A stretch of 64,000 nt of DNA from Oscheius onirici (taxonomy: Eukaryota > Nematoda > Chromadorea > Rhabditida > Rhabditidae). The position numbers were made by a program, and so were the translations under genes. Shown in pieces: positions 11,925 through 24,571 of this stretch. The stretch is from contig OW051470.1 of the NCBI GenBank assembly GCA_932521025.1, positions 5,690,501 to 5,754,500 of the forward strand, read 5' to 3'. How positions within the stretch are numbered: position 1 is the first letter of the stretch; each line of letters begins with the position of its first letter. The notes under the pieces are model-generated. The model ran no database searches. It was not told the DNA's origin and saw only the letters and a list, made by a program, of their open reading frames with translations.

Positions 11925-14611
11925 ATGACGATGGTAAATAGCTTTCCCGACAAGATGAATCTTTCATTTTCTGGCTGCGGGTTTCTTTGTATATATCACA
12001 CCGGAGTAGCTGTTGCCATCAAAGTAAGCCTTTTTTGTACTTATTGTCTATAATCAAACTTTAGGAATATGCACCCCAATTGACAGAAAATCACATTTCC
12101 GGTGCTTCCGCGGGTTCCATTGTAGCAGCTGCTTTGATTTCCGGAGTATGTATTTCAAAAACAACCAGCACTATTCTACAAGTCGTACGACAGGTTAGCC
12201 TTTTCTTGCATTTCTCTCTTGCAAAAGGCTGCACATTGAACCCAAACTCGGGGAAACTGTTCACGTGTTTGTAATCTCGCGAAGCTTTGTTTTCATGTGA
12301 TTTTCGGAGAAAGTGGAACCTTGACCCGATACACTGTCGCTTCAAAGAACATATCTATTTTAGGCTCGATCACGAGCAATGGGCCCACTACATCCTTCTT
12401 TCGACCTTCTAGGAATTGTCCGAGAGCAGATTCGTTTGTCATTACCAGAAGATGCATATATCAAGTAAGAATTTCGCAAATTCCTTCATTTTTTTGCTAT
12501 TCAGATGCAGCGGCCGACTTCAGATCTCGCTTACACGCTATTCGGACAGCCAGAATGTTGTCGTCACAGAATACGAGTCGAACGAGGAGCTTATCGATGT
12601 ACGTGTTGATCGTTCTGTCTTAGATGTTTATATTTTGTAGTCAAAAACGTTGTTTTCAGGCAATCATCTGCAGTTGCCACATCCCGATATACTGCGGCCT
12701 GGTTCCTCCACGATACCGCGGTGTTCAATACATCGATGGCGGCTTCACAGACAATCAGCCCGAGTATGATGACCACACGGTGACTGTCAGCCCCTTTTCC
12801 GGCGAATCTGATATCTGTCCACCCGACTGGGATTCCGGGAGTATGTTCGGCTTCAATTTCTCAAGAACCTCAATCCGCTTCACGACAAGAAATCTCTATC
12901 GAATGATGTCAACATTGATGCCTCCATCAACGGAAGAATGTGCTAAAATATGTATGCAGGGATTCGACGACGCCTTGAGATTCCTAACTAAGAATGGAAT
13001 GGCTCCCTGTATACGATGTCTCACGGTACAGACGATAAACGTGCCGTCACCGGATGGACAGAGAGTCATCCCCGTAGACGACCGAAGAGGAATGTCGCCC
13101 ATGAGTCTGGCTCACAGAAGGAAAAGAAGCAGCAGTGCTCTTAAGAATTCGAGGTTTGCTTGACTTTTTCTGTTCAAAAATGTTTTTTATAGGAGATACG
13201 ACTCTGAGTGCGAGACTTGTTGTGAAAGCGACCTCAGATTCGGAGCAGGCAATACACCGAGTCCAACTTTGCCAACCTTAGTACAACAGAGTATGTTTTT
13301 GCATTATATTCTTTTAAGCAAACGTTTAGCATTCGACGAAGCTTTCGCTGCCGAAGACTCCTTCTTCAAATACCTTCTAACGTTCAGGATGTTCCGCTAC
13401 GCTCGCGTAGCACTTGGAGCTAGCAAACTGCCTCTGGATATGTTCCTCTATATTTCTAAAAAGTTTGTTATCCCGTTTTCTCTTATATTCACTCTTTCAG
13501 TCTTCTCACATCAGTTTCGGCCGTTTCTACTCCCGCGTGGATTATTGAACGGTTCTCGAATCTGACAGAATTTGTTAAGTCAGAACTGGATGCCCAGAAG
13601 AGTCGTTACAGCATGTTTTCGTGTCAACTTGCTCTGACCGAATTGGAAAGCAAAAAGAGTCAACATTGGCAGATGGAGGAGAAGAAATTCGATATTGAGA
13701 TGAGTGAGCAGGCTCGACAAGAGATGGAAACGCTTAGAAGAAGAGACAAGATGCGCCGAAAAGTTTTTTAAGTTATTTTCTTTTTAAGAAGAACAATTTA
13801 AGGCTGCAAGACACAAACCACAAGAGGACGTCGACTGGGCCGCTCTGAATGCACATGATCCGGACAGCTTCGAGCAGGTGGTAGAATACACGAAGACACA
13901 CGACTCGATGTACGCCTTCCACTATTTGGACGAGAACAACAAAATGCGCAGTGTCGAACTGTTCAACATTACCAATCCGGAGAAGAAACACTCGTGTCAT
14001 TCCCAATGCAGTCCGCAGGTTCATTTTCAACGACCTGTCTCTGTTTGTTTTTGGTTTCTATTATTAGAAAGAGCTGAATTTAGATGGTTCTTGAAGAAGA
14101 GGAAGTTCCACAACCGACTTTCGTTCAGCCAGATCCAGATGCAGACAGTGGCATTTCGGGTGTTGAAAATGTCGACAAATCAACCACAGTCACCGGGTAG
14201 GTGCGTTTGTTCATTTTGCACGATCTTCTCTTCACTTTCACTTTACTGACTTTTGGAAATTGCAGAAAGCGTGACGCATGTTGTTCGCCAGTCCGACATT
14301 TTCCCTCCAGTTCACTTCGAGGAAATGTCGGTCGGAATAAGCCGACCCCTAGGCGACATACTCCTGCTTCTTCCAGTTCTTTCAACAAGTAAGTTTGACA
14401 AACCCCTCTAATAACTGGAATATTTAGAGCTCGATCCATTCCTCGCGACAATCAGCTCTCTTCCGACTCGGAAATGGATGTTGGAGAACGTCTTTTCATT
14501 CCTGATCGTCGTGTCCGTCGACCCAGTAGCGACTACGACGGAGAGCCCGAGGCAAGCGACACCGACGATCTCTCATTCTCCAAGCACAATACGGGTATTT
14601 TACACAAGTGA
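11925..14611 (+). CDS. atgl-1: Adipose triglyceride lipase (patatin-like, PNPLA2 family)
   Basis: Twelve exons (11925-12023, 12065-12193, 12364-12464, 12505-12598, 12660-13153, 13193-13290, 13330-13462, 13501-13762, 13803-14018, 14084-14196, 14266-14388, 14428-14611) give 681 residues. ATGL starts lipolysis by hydrolysing triacylglycerol at lipid droplets. The patatin domain occupies the first 250 or so residues: oxyanion loop [12 protein letters not shown], serine elbow GASAGS, dyad aspartate in DGGFTDNQP, and [10 protein letters not shown], all as in PNPLA2. The C-terminal half has a charged coiled-coil-like stretch (about residues 390-460) and a Ser/Arg/Asp-rich tail that could be a phosphorylation platform; that is inference. 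ATG follows TTTTCAG by six bases. Introns are mostly 37-65 bases, with one of 170. Length is close to a typical worm ATGL. Confidence 0.93.
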
Positions 14612-15128
14612 CTCATTTTCCAACGATGATATTTCTTAGAAGATGTATATTTATAAATTTGGACTTACTGTTGGTAATAAACATACGAGGCCTCGTTGAA
14701 AAGAGATCGTGAGATGACGCATCTACGGAAGCGGTAGACGGAAGAGAACGCGTGCAGGAGATTAACAGGCTGCGCGTGCCGAACCAAGTAGCGCGAAAGG
14801 ACACAATGAGTAAACCAAATTGACCTTTAGATGCGTAATAATACAAGAGAAGGTAAAAGAAAGTAGCAGAGTCTTGACAAAGTCCCATCTCAAAAAGAGT
14901 CGCAGGTTTCTCGACTCTAAGTCGGATCAGTTTCACCGGCTAATCTCCCGACTTCCATTCACCAGTCGTATACCTTTAATCGGCCCATTCTTCCCCTCTT
15001 ACTCTGAAAAGTCGAGTGGTTGCTTGACCTTAGCAACCAGTTTTGTTGTCTTCTCGCCCAGTCTCGACAAACAGCGCCTCGGGCGGCCAACCTTTTTCGT
15101 GTTGGCTCAATGCTCGCAGTTGGTCCGA
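14612..15128. other. Intergenic between atgl-1 and the astacin gene
   Basis: Holds the atgl-1 3' UTR (AATAAA near 14676) and the astacin promoter region. No other gene seen. Confidence 0.5.
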
Positions 15129-15138
15129 CTATTTAAAA
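15129..15138 (+). promoter_or_regulatory. TATA-like box of the astacin gene
   Basis: TATTTAAAAG lies about 32-40 bases before the astacin ATG. That ATG lacks the acceptor seen before most other starts here, so this gene probably uses its own promoter and a very short untranslated leader. Confidence 0.5.
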
Positions 15139-15168
15139 GGGCTCGCGAGCAGTAGCCATCTTCCAAAA

Positions 15169-16817
15169 ATGTCTCTTCGAACTTTATTGCTATCTTTTGG
15201 ACTGTTTAGCAGTGTAAATGGCGTAGCTAACATTTTAGCCAAGGATGTGAGTTCTTTCAATTCGAAGTCTTTCTGTGAATAGCAACATTTCTTTGAAGAG
15301 TGGACCCGTATTGTTTGACGAAAACAACCCGGAACAGCATTGCTGGACAGGTTCTCTTGAACAGATTTGACACTTCAAGTGTTTCTCCTCGTGGCTAAAA
15401 ACGACAGGAAGAAACTGATTAGAGAATCGTGGAGTTTAATCAGCTGTATTTACAGGTGATCGACCTCAGTTCGCCCTCCTTCGAGACAACTCTCACAGAC
15501 GCAGACTTTGCCGCTGCGGATCAAAGTGGGAGAGCGGATCTTGTCAGTCTTGGTAGGCATTTATAACTGAAAAATAGGGAGATTTTTAAGGGTTTCGAGT
15601 GAAAGATGACCCGACAATGGGCAATAAGATGGAAGGTGACATTGCCATCGAGAATATCGGTCAGTTCGTTAAAGACAGTAATCAACTCGGGAGAAATGCC
15701 ATTCGACAGGGATATCGGTAGTTCTTTTATATTTTTTTCATGATATCTTTTGCAGAAGATGGCCGAATGGGGAGATACCGTATACAATGTCCTCCCAGTA
15801 CGGTGCTTATGCGAGATCTGTCATCGCCAAGGCAATGAAAGAGTACCACGACAAGACTTGTGTCAAGTTCGTTCCGAGAGATCCGAACAGACATAATGAC
15901 TATGTCTACATTCATCCCGACGACGGTTGTTACAGTCTCGTGGGAAAGTGAGTTCATTTATATCAGACTAATCTACTTAAGAAATAAGAGTAAACAGGAA
16001 AGAATTTCAGGACTGGAGGCAAACAGCCGCTTTCATTGGACAGCGGCTGCATACAAGTGGGAACAATTGTCCATGAGCTGATGCACGCCGTCGGTTTCTT
16101 CCACGAGCAGAGTCGACAAGACCGAGATCAATTCATCGATATCCAGTGGAGAAATGTTATGAATGGAGCCGACGACCAGTTCGAAAAGTATTTTATTTGT
16201 TTCTATACAAATAGGAATGTTTAGATACAATTTGAACGTGATTGATCATCTGAACGAGGCCTACGACTATTCGAGTATTATGCACTATGGTCCGTACGCG
16301 TTCAGTGGATCGGGAAAAAAAACGATCGTTCCGAGACAAGGAGGATCTGAGAGAATGGGACAGAGAATTGCCTTTTCTGACGGAGATCTCCGAAAAATTA
16401 GAAAATTGTACGGATGCGATGCGAAGATCAATGGAAACTTTATTGAGGAGAAGGTAACCAATAAACCGAGCTCGTACAACAGCTATTCTAACAATCCCTT
16501 CATGGGAAATCGAGGCATCCGAATCTTTGGCTAAATCTTTTGTGTCTTTGTTATTGTTAACCACCCTCCGATACCTCTCGGGTATGCTGTCCACGTGTTC
16601 TTTGTTTCTAACTCTTTGTAATAAACGTTTTCGTCCATACACTTGTATGTGGCTTGATCCAAGGGTTGAAATTTTTCAGGAAAGTTGCATTGACGAGAAC
16701 TGGCGCTGTCCTTTTTGGGGTCTCTTCGACTACTGTGAGAAATACGACGAGATCAAGTATATTGTTTGTCCGAAGACTTGTAAAGCTTGCATTCCGAGAA
16801 ATCTTCGACGACAATAG
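15169..16817 (+). CDS. Astacin-family zinc metalloprotease with C-terminal ShK domain
   Basis: Seven exons (15169-15246, 15456-15552, 15591-15717, 15756-15947, 16011-16187, 16225-16453, 16680-16817) give 345 residues. Order: signal peptide (about 1-18), propeptide, and catalytic domain from [11 protein letters not shown] with zinc site [15 protein letters not shown] and Met-turn [12 protein letters not shown] six-cysteine ShK module follows (SCIDENWRC ... CPKTCKAC). This makes it a secreted NAS-type enzyme of the worm class with a short ShK tail. If the last intron is not spliced, translation runs from 16454 to a TAA at 16534 and adds 27 residues instead of ShK; an AATAAA at about 16620 lies inside that intron. 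The 15247-15455 intron is the least certain junction. Confidence 0.92.
16620..16625 (+). promoter_or_regulatory. Intronic poly(A) signal AATAAA in the astacin gene
   Basis: It lies 86 bases after the read-through stop at 16534 and before the ShK exon. It would support a shorter mRNA lacking ShK. A second AATAAA at about 16849 serves the full-length form. Confidence 0.45.
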
Positions 16818-16925
16818 CACAATTTTGAGTGTACAGTACGGGTACTGCAATAAATATCTCACTCGTTTAATTTTTCACCAGTTTTGAAGATAACAAAAAC
16901 GTAACAAACTGTACAAAACAAACGC

Positions 16926-18340
16926 TCAGCTGAAGATAATAGGTGCTGAAATTACTAACGCATTTTTCTCCAGAATCAGTTTACTTCTAGCTGCTGTCGG
17001 ACTGACGTTGAAGGGAATACAAAAGTCGAATAAGCTGCGTTGATTGTCCAGCAAAACGAGAATTCTATCCGGGGTTAGCTTCAATTTGAGTCTGAAGAGA
17101 AATCGTAAAACATACAAGAGTAGGTAGCTACCTTTTTGTGCTTGTGATGGCTGGCTCAACATCATCTAGACCAAGCTTGATTTCGAGTTTTTCGCCTCCT
17201 AATAGTCGAATGGAAACATTTTTGGGCTGAACAGATGTGATCAACGATTCCTGAAACTGTACTGATCAGAAATAACTAGACACATGTGCGCTTGGACCGG
17301 CTGGGAAAAAAATGGCCTTCAGTGCGGCGAGCAAAAAAAATTCAGCACGCATTTTTTCTGGGTTTTTTGTGTTTCCCCAGTCATTGTGAACAAATACCGA
17401 CTAGCACAAAAAAAAGTTAAGCAAAAAAATACAAATGCGGAAAGAAAAACGAAAAATAAGACAAAATTCGAAAAAATCGACATTCGTGTTTTTCGTACGA
17501 AACTTCAATTTTCTTTGCGGATTCATCTTTTTTTGTCTAACTTTTTTTTTGTACCAGCTGGTATTTGTTCACAATGACTGGAGAAACACAAAAAACATAG
17601 AAAAAAAAGCGTGCTGAATTTCTTTTGCCCGCCGCACTGAAGGTAAATTTTCCCCGCCGGTCCAAGCACACATGTCTAGAAATAACAAAACCGAACATCT
17701 CTAACATCCAATTTTAGCGTTTTGTCGGCATCCTGGCTCGAAATCTCATGAACCACAGGTACTGGCGGCCGTTTGCAGACTGTCATTGGACCGATGTCGC
17801 CTATTTTCTTTCTGTTCAGCCTGATTGCATCATTCGGATTGATCACGACGTCATGTTTGCTTTCAATAGCTTCCGCCATTACCATGCACAGAAAGTGACG
17901 GAAAAAGTTGGCATCTGCGGGTGCAAGACGTTTCTCAAAGAATGCACTGTTGACGAGGACGTCAATCTGAATCGTTTTCTGCGGAAACTAAATGAAACTT
18001 ACTTTTACAGCTGGCTGGCCTCCTTTGTCGTCAATCGTGTCGACTTCTCCCACACAGATGGGCACACGGTAGTTGTAATTACCTTTATCAATTTGTTTTG
18101 CAAGTTGCTCATCATTGAGATCATCGGTAGGAGGCGGAAGCTGTGTACAATGACATACATTTATGAATCCCTTTAATTTCTCGGATCGACCGATGTGATG
18201 TACCTGTGAAAACAAAACTAGGTAGTAATGAAGTTGTCAAGAAAGCTTACTTCTTTGAATTTCAAGACGTATCCGGGCGTCGGTGTTACAATCCACGTTT
18301 CTGGCTTATCTTCGGTTTTCAGACGAATGTTTGTTGTCAT
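16926..18340 (-). CDS. PIH1-domain protein (PIH1D1/NOP17-like)
   Basis: Five exons (18340-18251, 18203-18003, 17978-17706, 17250-17132, 17091-16926) give 282 residues. PIH1 proteins are adaptors of the HSP90-R2TP machinery that assembles snoRNPs, RNA polymerases and PIKK kinases. The N-terminal PIH1 domain is clear: TWIVTPTPGYVLKFKE, KGFINVCHCTQLPPP and YRVPICVGEVDTIDDKGG. The C-terminal part has alternating hydrophobic strands like a CS domain. The start codon directly follows GGTTTCAG, a trans-splice acceptor. Two oddities: intron 2 is only 24 bases (17979-18002), and intron 3 is 455 bases because it contains a MITE. Which PIH1 paralogue it matches is not certain. Confidence 0.88.
17277..17678. 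mobile_element. hAT-like MITE inserted in an intron
   Basis: A 402-base element starts TAGACACATGTG and ends with the complementary CACATGTCTA. Terminal inverted repeats run inward 150 bases or more with moderate mismatches. The flanking direct repeat is exactly 8 bases, GAAATAAC (17269-17276 and 17679-17686), the size made by hAT (and P) transposases. There is no transposase inside, so it is non-autonomous. Removing the element and one duplication restores a 45-base intron, the normal size here. The inner sequence is rich in A and T runs. Confidence 0.9.
17979..18002 (-). other. 24-base intron of the PIH1-domain gene
   Basis: On the minus strand the donor is GTAAGT and the acceptor TTTCCGCAG, both good consensus. 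Retention would put a TAG in frame, so removal seems required. The alternative donor six bases upstream gives a 30-base intron and also keeps frame. Confidence 0.7.
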
Positions 18341-18774
18341 CTGAAACCAGTTATAAAATATTTTTGCTAGCAACAGAAAAAGTAAAACATTGCACTGGGT
18401 CGGGCCAAAATTCTCGAACAAGGGAAATATCAAATGGAGCGGTAATTTGAATACTTTCTTTCTTTCTTTTTTTTCTGTTATTTAGTCTCTTCTATTGACT
18501 TTTGGTTTCGTTTTCCATGTTTGTTTTACTTAAAAAAAGATTATATTATCATCAAAATATGATTCGATAAAAGAAAAAAAAATATTTAAATAGGACCTCG
18601 TTTACAGTTCCAATCCAAGTTCACATTTTGACCAAAAAAAAAAAAGAAAACAGCTTTGCTGCGACCTGATCCAGACGGAGCAGTCCTTTAATAGGCTGCA
18701 AACTTCACAAAAGCCTGCCTTCGATATTCTTTTCAAGAATTTTCCTTTTTCTCATTTCTGAATAACAATTTTAG

Positions 18775-20195
18775 ATGGCCGGATTTTCTGTGGATCACAT
18801 GAAGCATAAGCTGGCGAAGCTGACCAGTGTCCCGGAATCTATTCAAACCATGTCCTTATGGCTTCTTCACCATCAGAAACATCATGCCGATCAGATTACG
18901 TCAACTTGGCTCAGTGTTGGTTTTATTCAGATTCTCGAAAATATTTACTTTCAGGCCATTTGCAAAGAGACAACCCCGTCGAAAATAATTAATCTGATGT
19001 ATTTGGCCAACGACGCAATTCAAAACTGCAGAAAAAAGTGCCCGGAATTCGCTTCAAAGTTTTTCACTGTTCTTGAACCAGCTCTTAGGTAGCCTTTTTA
19101 TGTTATGATTTATATGAATAGTTTAGACACTGCTCTAAAATTCCTAATCGTGATATTGCTGAGAAAAATCGTCGCATCATTGGTATTTTCAAGCAGCGAG
19201 AAATTTACAAAGCTGATAAAATAAGCAGGTTTTAAAATTGATTTTTTTTTCAGAAAAACATTTTCTAGATTGGAAAATGCTCTGGTTGGAAAAAGAGTGT
19301 CAATTGAGGAACGCATTACGGAGCACAAGCCGTCTCCCATCAAATACAACTTGGAAAATATCAATTCAGCGTGTGCCGATGTTACCGATTCGCTCAGAAA
19401 GATGATTGAACCCCCTAGCGAAGACGGAGAAACGCGGTTTTTGATTATTTAGGTTTGAAAACGTCATTATTCCAGACAAAGACTGCTGAACTGCCCCGAC
19501 ATCGTTGGAAATCCAGACAAATTGGTTGCTATTCGAAGCGAATCCGAAGTAGACGATTACCTTCAACAGTTGGAAGGATTGGAAGAACCAGCTAAGGAAT
19601 ACTGCAAAAAGTAAGCTAACGCTAACACATTTATTCAAACTTCGGAAATATTTACAAAAATGTCTCCCTGTTTAAAAACTGTTTATTCGGTTTTCAAGGT
19701 AGTTCACCTGACCGAGATCAAATCCGAAGAGTAGAGGGGTCTTGGAGTGATGATGAGAACGTTGAATGATCAGGGTTGCTCAAAGTACGGGATCCGCAGG
19801 ACAGGCTAGGCTGGCGAGAGATGCCAGGGTAGACTACCTTCATGTAACACCCGGGATTGAACTTGCGATCGCTTTCTTCATAGACTGTCATTCGATCCAC
19901 TTGACTATATATCCGTGTCCCTCTCCCTACCTCATTGAAGTTCCTCATCTTCAGACTGACAGCAGAGATGGAACAGCGTCGTCTTCTTCAAAAGCAGCTA
20001 GACGTCCTTTTGGCCAATGTTCGTGCCGCCGTAGAATATCAAGAATCCACTCTCCGAGAGATAAAAAAACGCGAAGATTCTGTCAAACACTGCGTCGATC
20101 AAATTCAACAAGTTCACGACTCTCTGCCTGATCTCGATCAGATGAATACAAGCCAACCTCTTCCCTCAGCCGACCTGCTCTTTAGTTCTCGCTGA
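18775..20195 (+). CDS. RPRD1: CID-domain RNA polymerase II CTD-binding protein (RPRD1A/B type)
   Basis: Six exons (18775-18915, 18955-19088, 19127-19228, 19254-19436, 19476-19610, 19955-20195) give 311 residues. RPRD1 proteins bind the phosphorylated C-terminal repeats of RNA polymerase II and help transcription termination. The CID comes first (about 1-130): SIQTMSLWLLHHQKH, LMYLANDAIQN and CPEFASKFF. A coiled-coil half follows (LTAEMEQRRLLQKQL, LREIKKREDSV), as in the RPRD family. ATG directly follows AATTTTAG. The third intron is only 25 bases; the last is 344 bases because a SINE lies in it. It is the first gene of a tightly spaced plus-strand set continuing to 24343. The worm genes cids-1 and cids-2 are likely relatives. 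Confidence 0.92.
19229..19253 (+). other. 25-base intron of the RPRD1 gene
   Basis: The donor is GTTTTA and the acceptor follows a nine-base T run ending CAG. Retention would place TAA in frame after three bases, so it must be removed for the downstream exons to be read. Confidence 0.75.
19663..19928 (-). mobile_element. tRNA-derived SINE, near full-length, in the last RPRD1 intron
   Basis: The element spans 19670-19921, with possible 7-base direct repeats TCTCCCT on both sides. Read on the minus strand it begins with a tRNA-like head: A-box TAGTCAAGTGG (plus 19897-19907) and B-box AAGTTCAATCC (plus 19854-19864), 43 bases apart. A roughly 170-base unrelated body follows, ending CCGAATAAACAG plus TTTTTAAAC. 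The body matches the 9090-9313 copy almost base for base. It lies antisense to the host gene. Confidence 0.85.
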
Positions 20196-20342
20196 GTCAA
20201 CTTTACTCATTTTATTTCGGGTTTTTTTTGTTTATATCTTCCAAACAAAGATCTCTATTTCTTGTCATATTTACACAACAAACAGTTGCGACTGTTCATA
20301 TTGTTCCCGATTTCAATTGGTTTTAAACTAATTTTTGTTCAG

Positions 20343-21645
20343 ATGGGTATCATTGAGAAGATCCAGGAAATTGAGCGCGAAATGGCGCGTACGCAGAAGA
20401 ACAAGGCCACAGAGTACCATCTTGGTCTTCTGAAGGCTAAGCTCGCCAAGCTTCGCCAACAACTTCTGGAACCTGTCGGTGGCAAAGGAGCCGGAAAAGG
20501 AGAAGGGTTCGATGTGATGAAAAGCGGTGATGCTCGTGTGGCAATGGTCGGATTCCCATCCGTTGGAAAGTCGACTCTTTTGTCAACAATGACTAACACT
20601 CATTCGGAGGCCGCCAACTACGAATTCACCACGCTTACCTGCATTCCCGGTGTGATTTTATTCTGTACACTCACATTATTCTTGATTTAGGAGTCATCAA
20701 CTACAATGGAGCCAATATCCAGCTGCTCGATTTGCCCGGAATCATCGAAGGCGCTTCTCAGGGAAAAGGTCGTGGTCGACAGGTTATCTCCGTGGCCAAG
20801 ACGGCCGATGTCATTCTTATGATGCTGGATGCGGGAAAATCCGATCAACAGAGAACTCTTCTTGAGCGAGAACTGGAATCCGTAGGAATTCGACTTAACA
20901 AACGGCCGCCGAATATTTATGTGAAAATTAAGAAGGTCAGATACTTTTTTTTAAAGAAGTAAGTGACTTTTACAGGTTGGAGGAGTAAAGTTCACCCATA
21001 CGGTGCCGCTGACGCATTGTAACGAGAAGATGATCATGTACATTCTCCACGAATACAAGATTTTCAATGCTGACGTCGTGTTCAGGGAAGATGCAACGTA
21101 CGTCTTTTTTATTACAAGTTTATTCAGTTATTCAGTGTTGACGAATTCATCGACGTGATTGTGGGCAGTCGCGTCTACATTTCCTGTCTCTATGTTTACA
21201 ACAAGATCGATCAAATTTCCATTGAGGAGATTGATCGTTTGGCCAGGTATGTCTATGTTTTTTTTATCAAAAATATATTTTCTACCTTTAGACTTCCCCA
21301 TCACATTGTGATATCTTGCGAGATGAACCTCAACATGGACTATTTGCTGGAAAAGATCTGGGAGTATCTGGCATTGGTGCGAGTTTACACGAAAAAGCCC
21401 GGAAACGCGCCTGATCTTGGGCCAGAAGACGGCATTATTCTTCGTGCTGGAGCTACCGTTGAGCACTGTTGTCACGCTCTGCACAGAACTCTTGCCAGTC
21501 AATTCAGGTAATTTTTTTGTAGTTCTTTTCAACATTTTTAAGATATGCCATTGTGTGGGGTACGAGCACAAAATTCTCGCCGCAAAGAGTCGGGATTCAA
21601 CACCATCTCGACCATGAAGACGTTATCCAAGTTGTCAAGAAGTAG
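20343..21645 (+). CDS. DRG1: Developmentally regulated GTP-binding protein 1
   Basis: Six exons (20343-20649, 20691-20935, 20976-21097, 21136-21246, 21292-21507, 21543-21645) give 367 residues, the same length as human DRG1. DRG1 is an Obg-related GTPase that binds ribosomes with its partner DFRP1. Visible motifs: N-terminal helix [14 protein letters not shown]-loop [10 protein letters not shown]2 region with TTLTCIPG, G3 [10 protein letters not shown]4 NKID, and a C-terminal TGS-like part ([24 protein letters not shown]). ATG directly follows GTTCAG. It starts 147 bases after the RPRD1 stop. Confidence 0.96.
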
Positions 21646-21807
21646 ACACCGATTCTTTCAATATATTCACTGGGATTTTGTTGATTCGTATCGTTTTGTT
21701 TTCATAAAAGATTTTAATAGTTCTTATACTGGATCTCATGGGTAAATACCATTTTATATGTTTCCTTGCTCTTGTAAACTTTATTCTCGAAGGCCTATGA
21801 TGAAGGA

Positions 21808-22512
21808 ATGACAGCCAGTTTGTGCCTATTCCTGATGTTTTTAACATTTTCTTCCGCTGAACAGCCCACAAATGACGCTATTCCGGTTAGTATTTTCAAT
21901 AATATGTATTCCAAACTTTCCAGCAAATTCCGTGCGATGAAGTGACAGATAATGACCCAACAAATCCCTACAGTCTTCTCGTTCCATGTTCATTCCTGCC
22001 CGAAGAATTTGTAGTTTGTCAACAGCTCGAGCTTCTAGGCCCGGGACAAAACAGCAGCGAGGTTGGTTTTTGTTTATAAAAGCGCTGCCACCCTATCGAT
22101 TTCATAGAAATTTAAAATGTTGCAGGTTGGTCTATGTACTCGCTTTGGTGGTCAACGAGCCGAAGACGTGTACTGGACCAATATTTCTTGTTCTGTGATC
22201 GACTGCACAATCGAGTGTAAAGGCCCTCGGGAATTTCTGAGAGAGGTTCCTTGCGTCAAGTACGTGGTATTGTGAAATAAAAAATAAATAAATTTCAGAT
22301 ACACAGGCCATTACTTCCTTTCGACTCTTCTCTATTCGGTACTTCTCGGATTTGTGGCTGTCGATCGTTTCTGTCTCGGGTATTCGGCCATCGCCGTCGG
22401 AAAGCTGATGACTCTTGGTGGACTCGGCGTTTGGTGGATTATTGACATTTTCCTTCTTGTTACTGGTAATCTGACACCAGCAGATGATTCTAACTGGGAA
22501 CCTTACTACTAA
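21808..22512 (+). CDS. TM2D2: TM2 domain-containing protein 2 homologue
   Basis: Four exons (21808-21885, 21924-22061, 22126-22259, 22299-22512) give 187 residues. A signal peptide (about 1-17) is followed by a Cys-rich ectodomain. Then comes the TM2 domain: [22 protein letters not shown] with the DRF turn between two membrane helices, and [20 protein letters not shown]. Ectodomain Cys pattern and flanks ([24 protein letters not shown]) match TM2D2 better than TM2D1 or TM2D3. TM2D proteins affect Notch signalling and phagocytosis in flies (almondex group). The start lies 162 bases after the DRG1 stop; no close acceptor precedes the chosen ATG. Confidence 0.92.
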
Positions 22513-22667
22513 CCTCTTTGTTTTCATTTTTTTTACTTTGTACATAAACTGTTTCTCCAGTTTTCTATGTAAAAATATCTGGTTAAGTCCGTCGAATATC
22601 TGCCGCAAATGTTTTCTATTTTCCAACACGTTTTTTAGTTTGTATATTATGCCATATAATTTCTGAA

Positions 22668-24343
<1,676 letters not shown>

Positions 24344-24571
24344 TCGCAAATCATCTAGCAAGAAATGCAATTTCCCAGCGTTTTTTTTTGCTTTTTCATT
24401 TGTCTAATCTAAATTGTAATCAAAAGATGTCCCCATGTGATATCCCCCACCAGTTTTGTTCGTTTGCTCTACGGTTATCACATTGATATATGCTCATAAT
24501 TTCAATACTCATAAATTATTTTCATAATGTTCATTTTCAACAACAACCTACAACAAATCTTAGATAACAAC

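Noticed and set aside
17284-17617. Open frames inside the PIH1 intron
   Set aside because: They lie in the inverted arms of the MITE and are made of Lys/Phe runs from A/T tracts; no transposase motif.
19854-19907. A genuine tRNA gene
   Set aside because: A and B boxes are present but no acceptor stem pairs and there is no anticodon arm; repeated body and tail show a SINE instead.
19766-20131. 121-codon frame over the RPRD1 last exon and SINE
   Set aside because: Runs out of the SINE into the wrong frame of a real exon.
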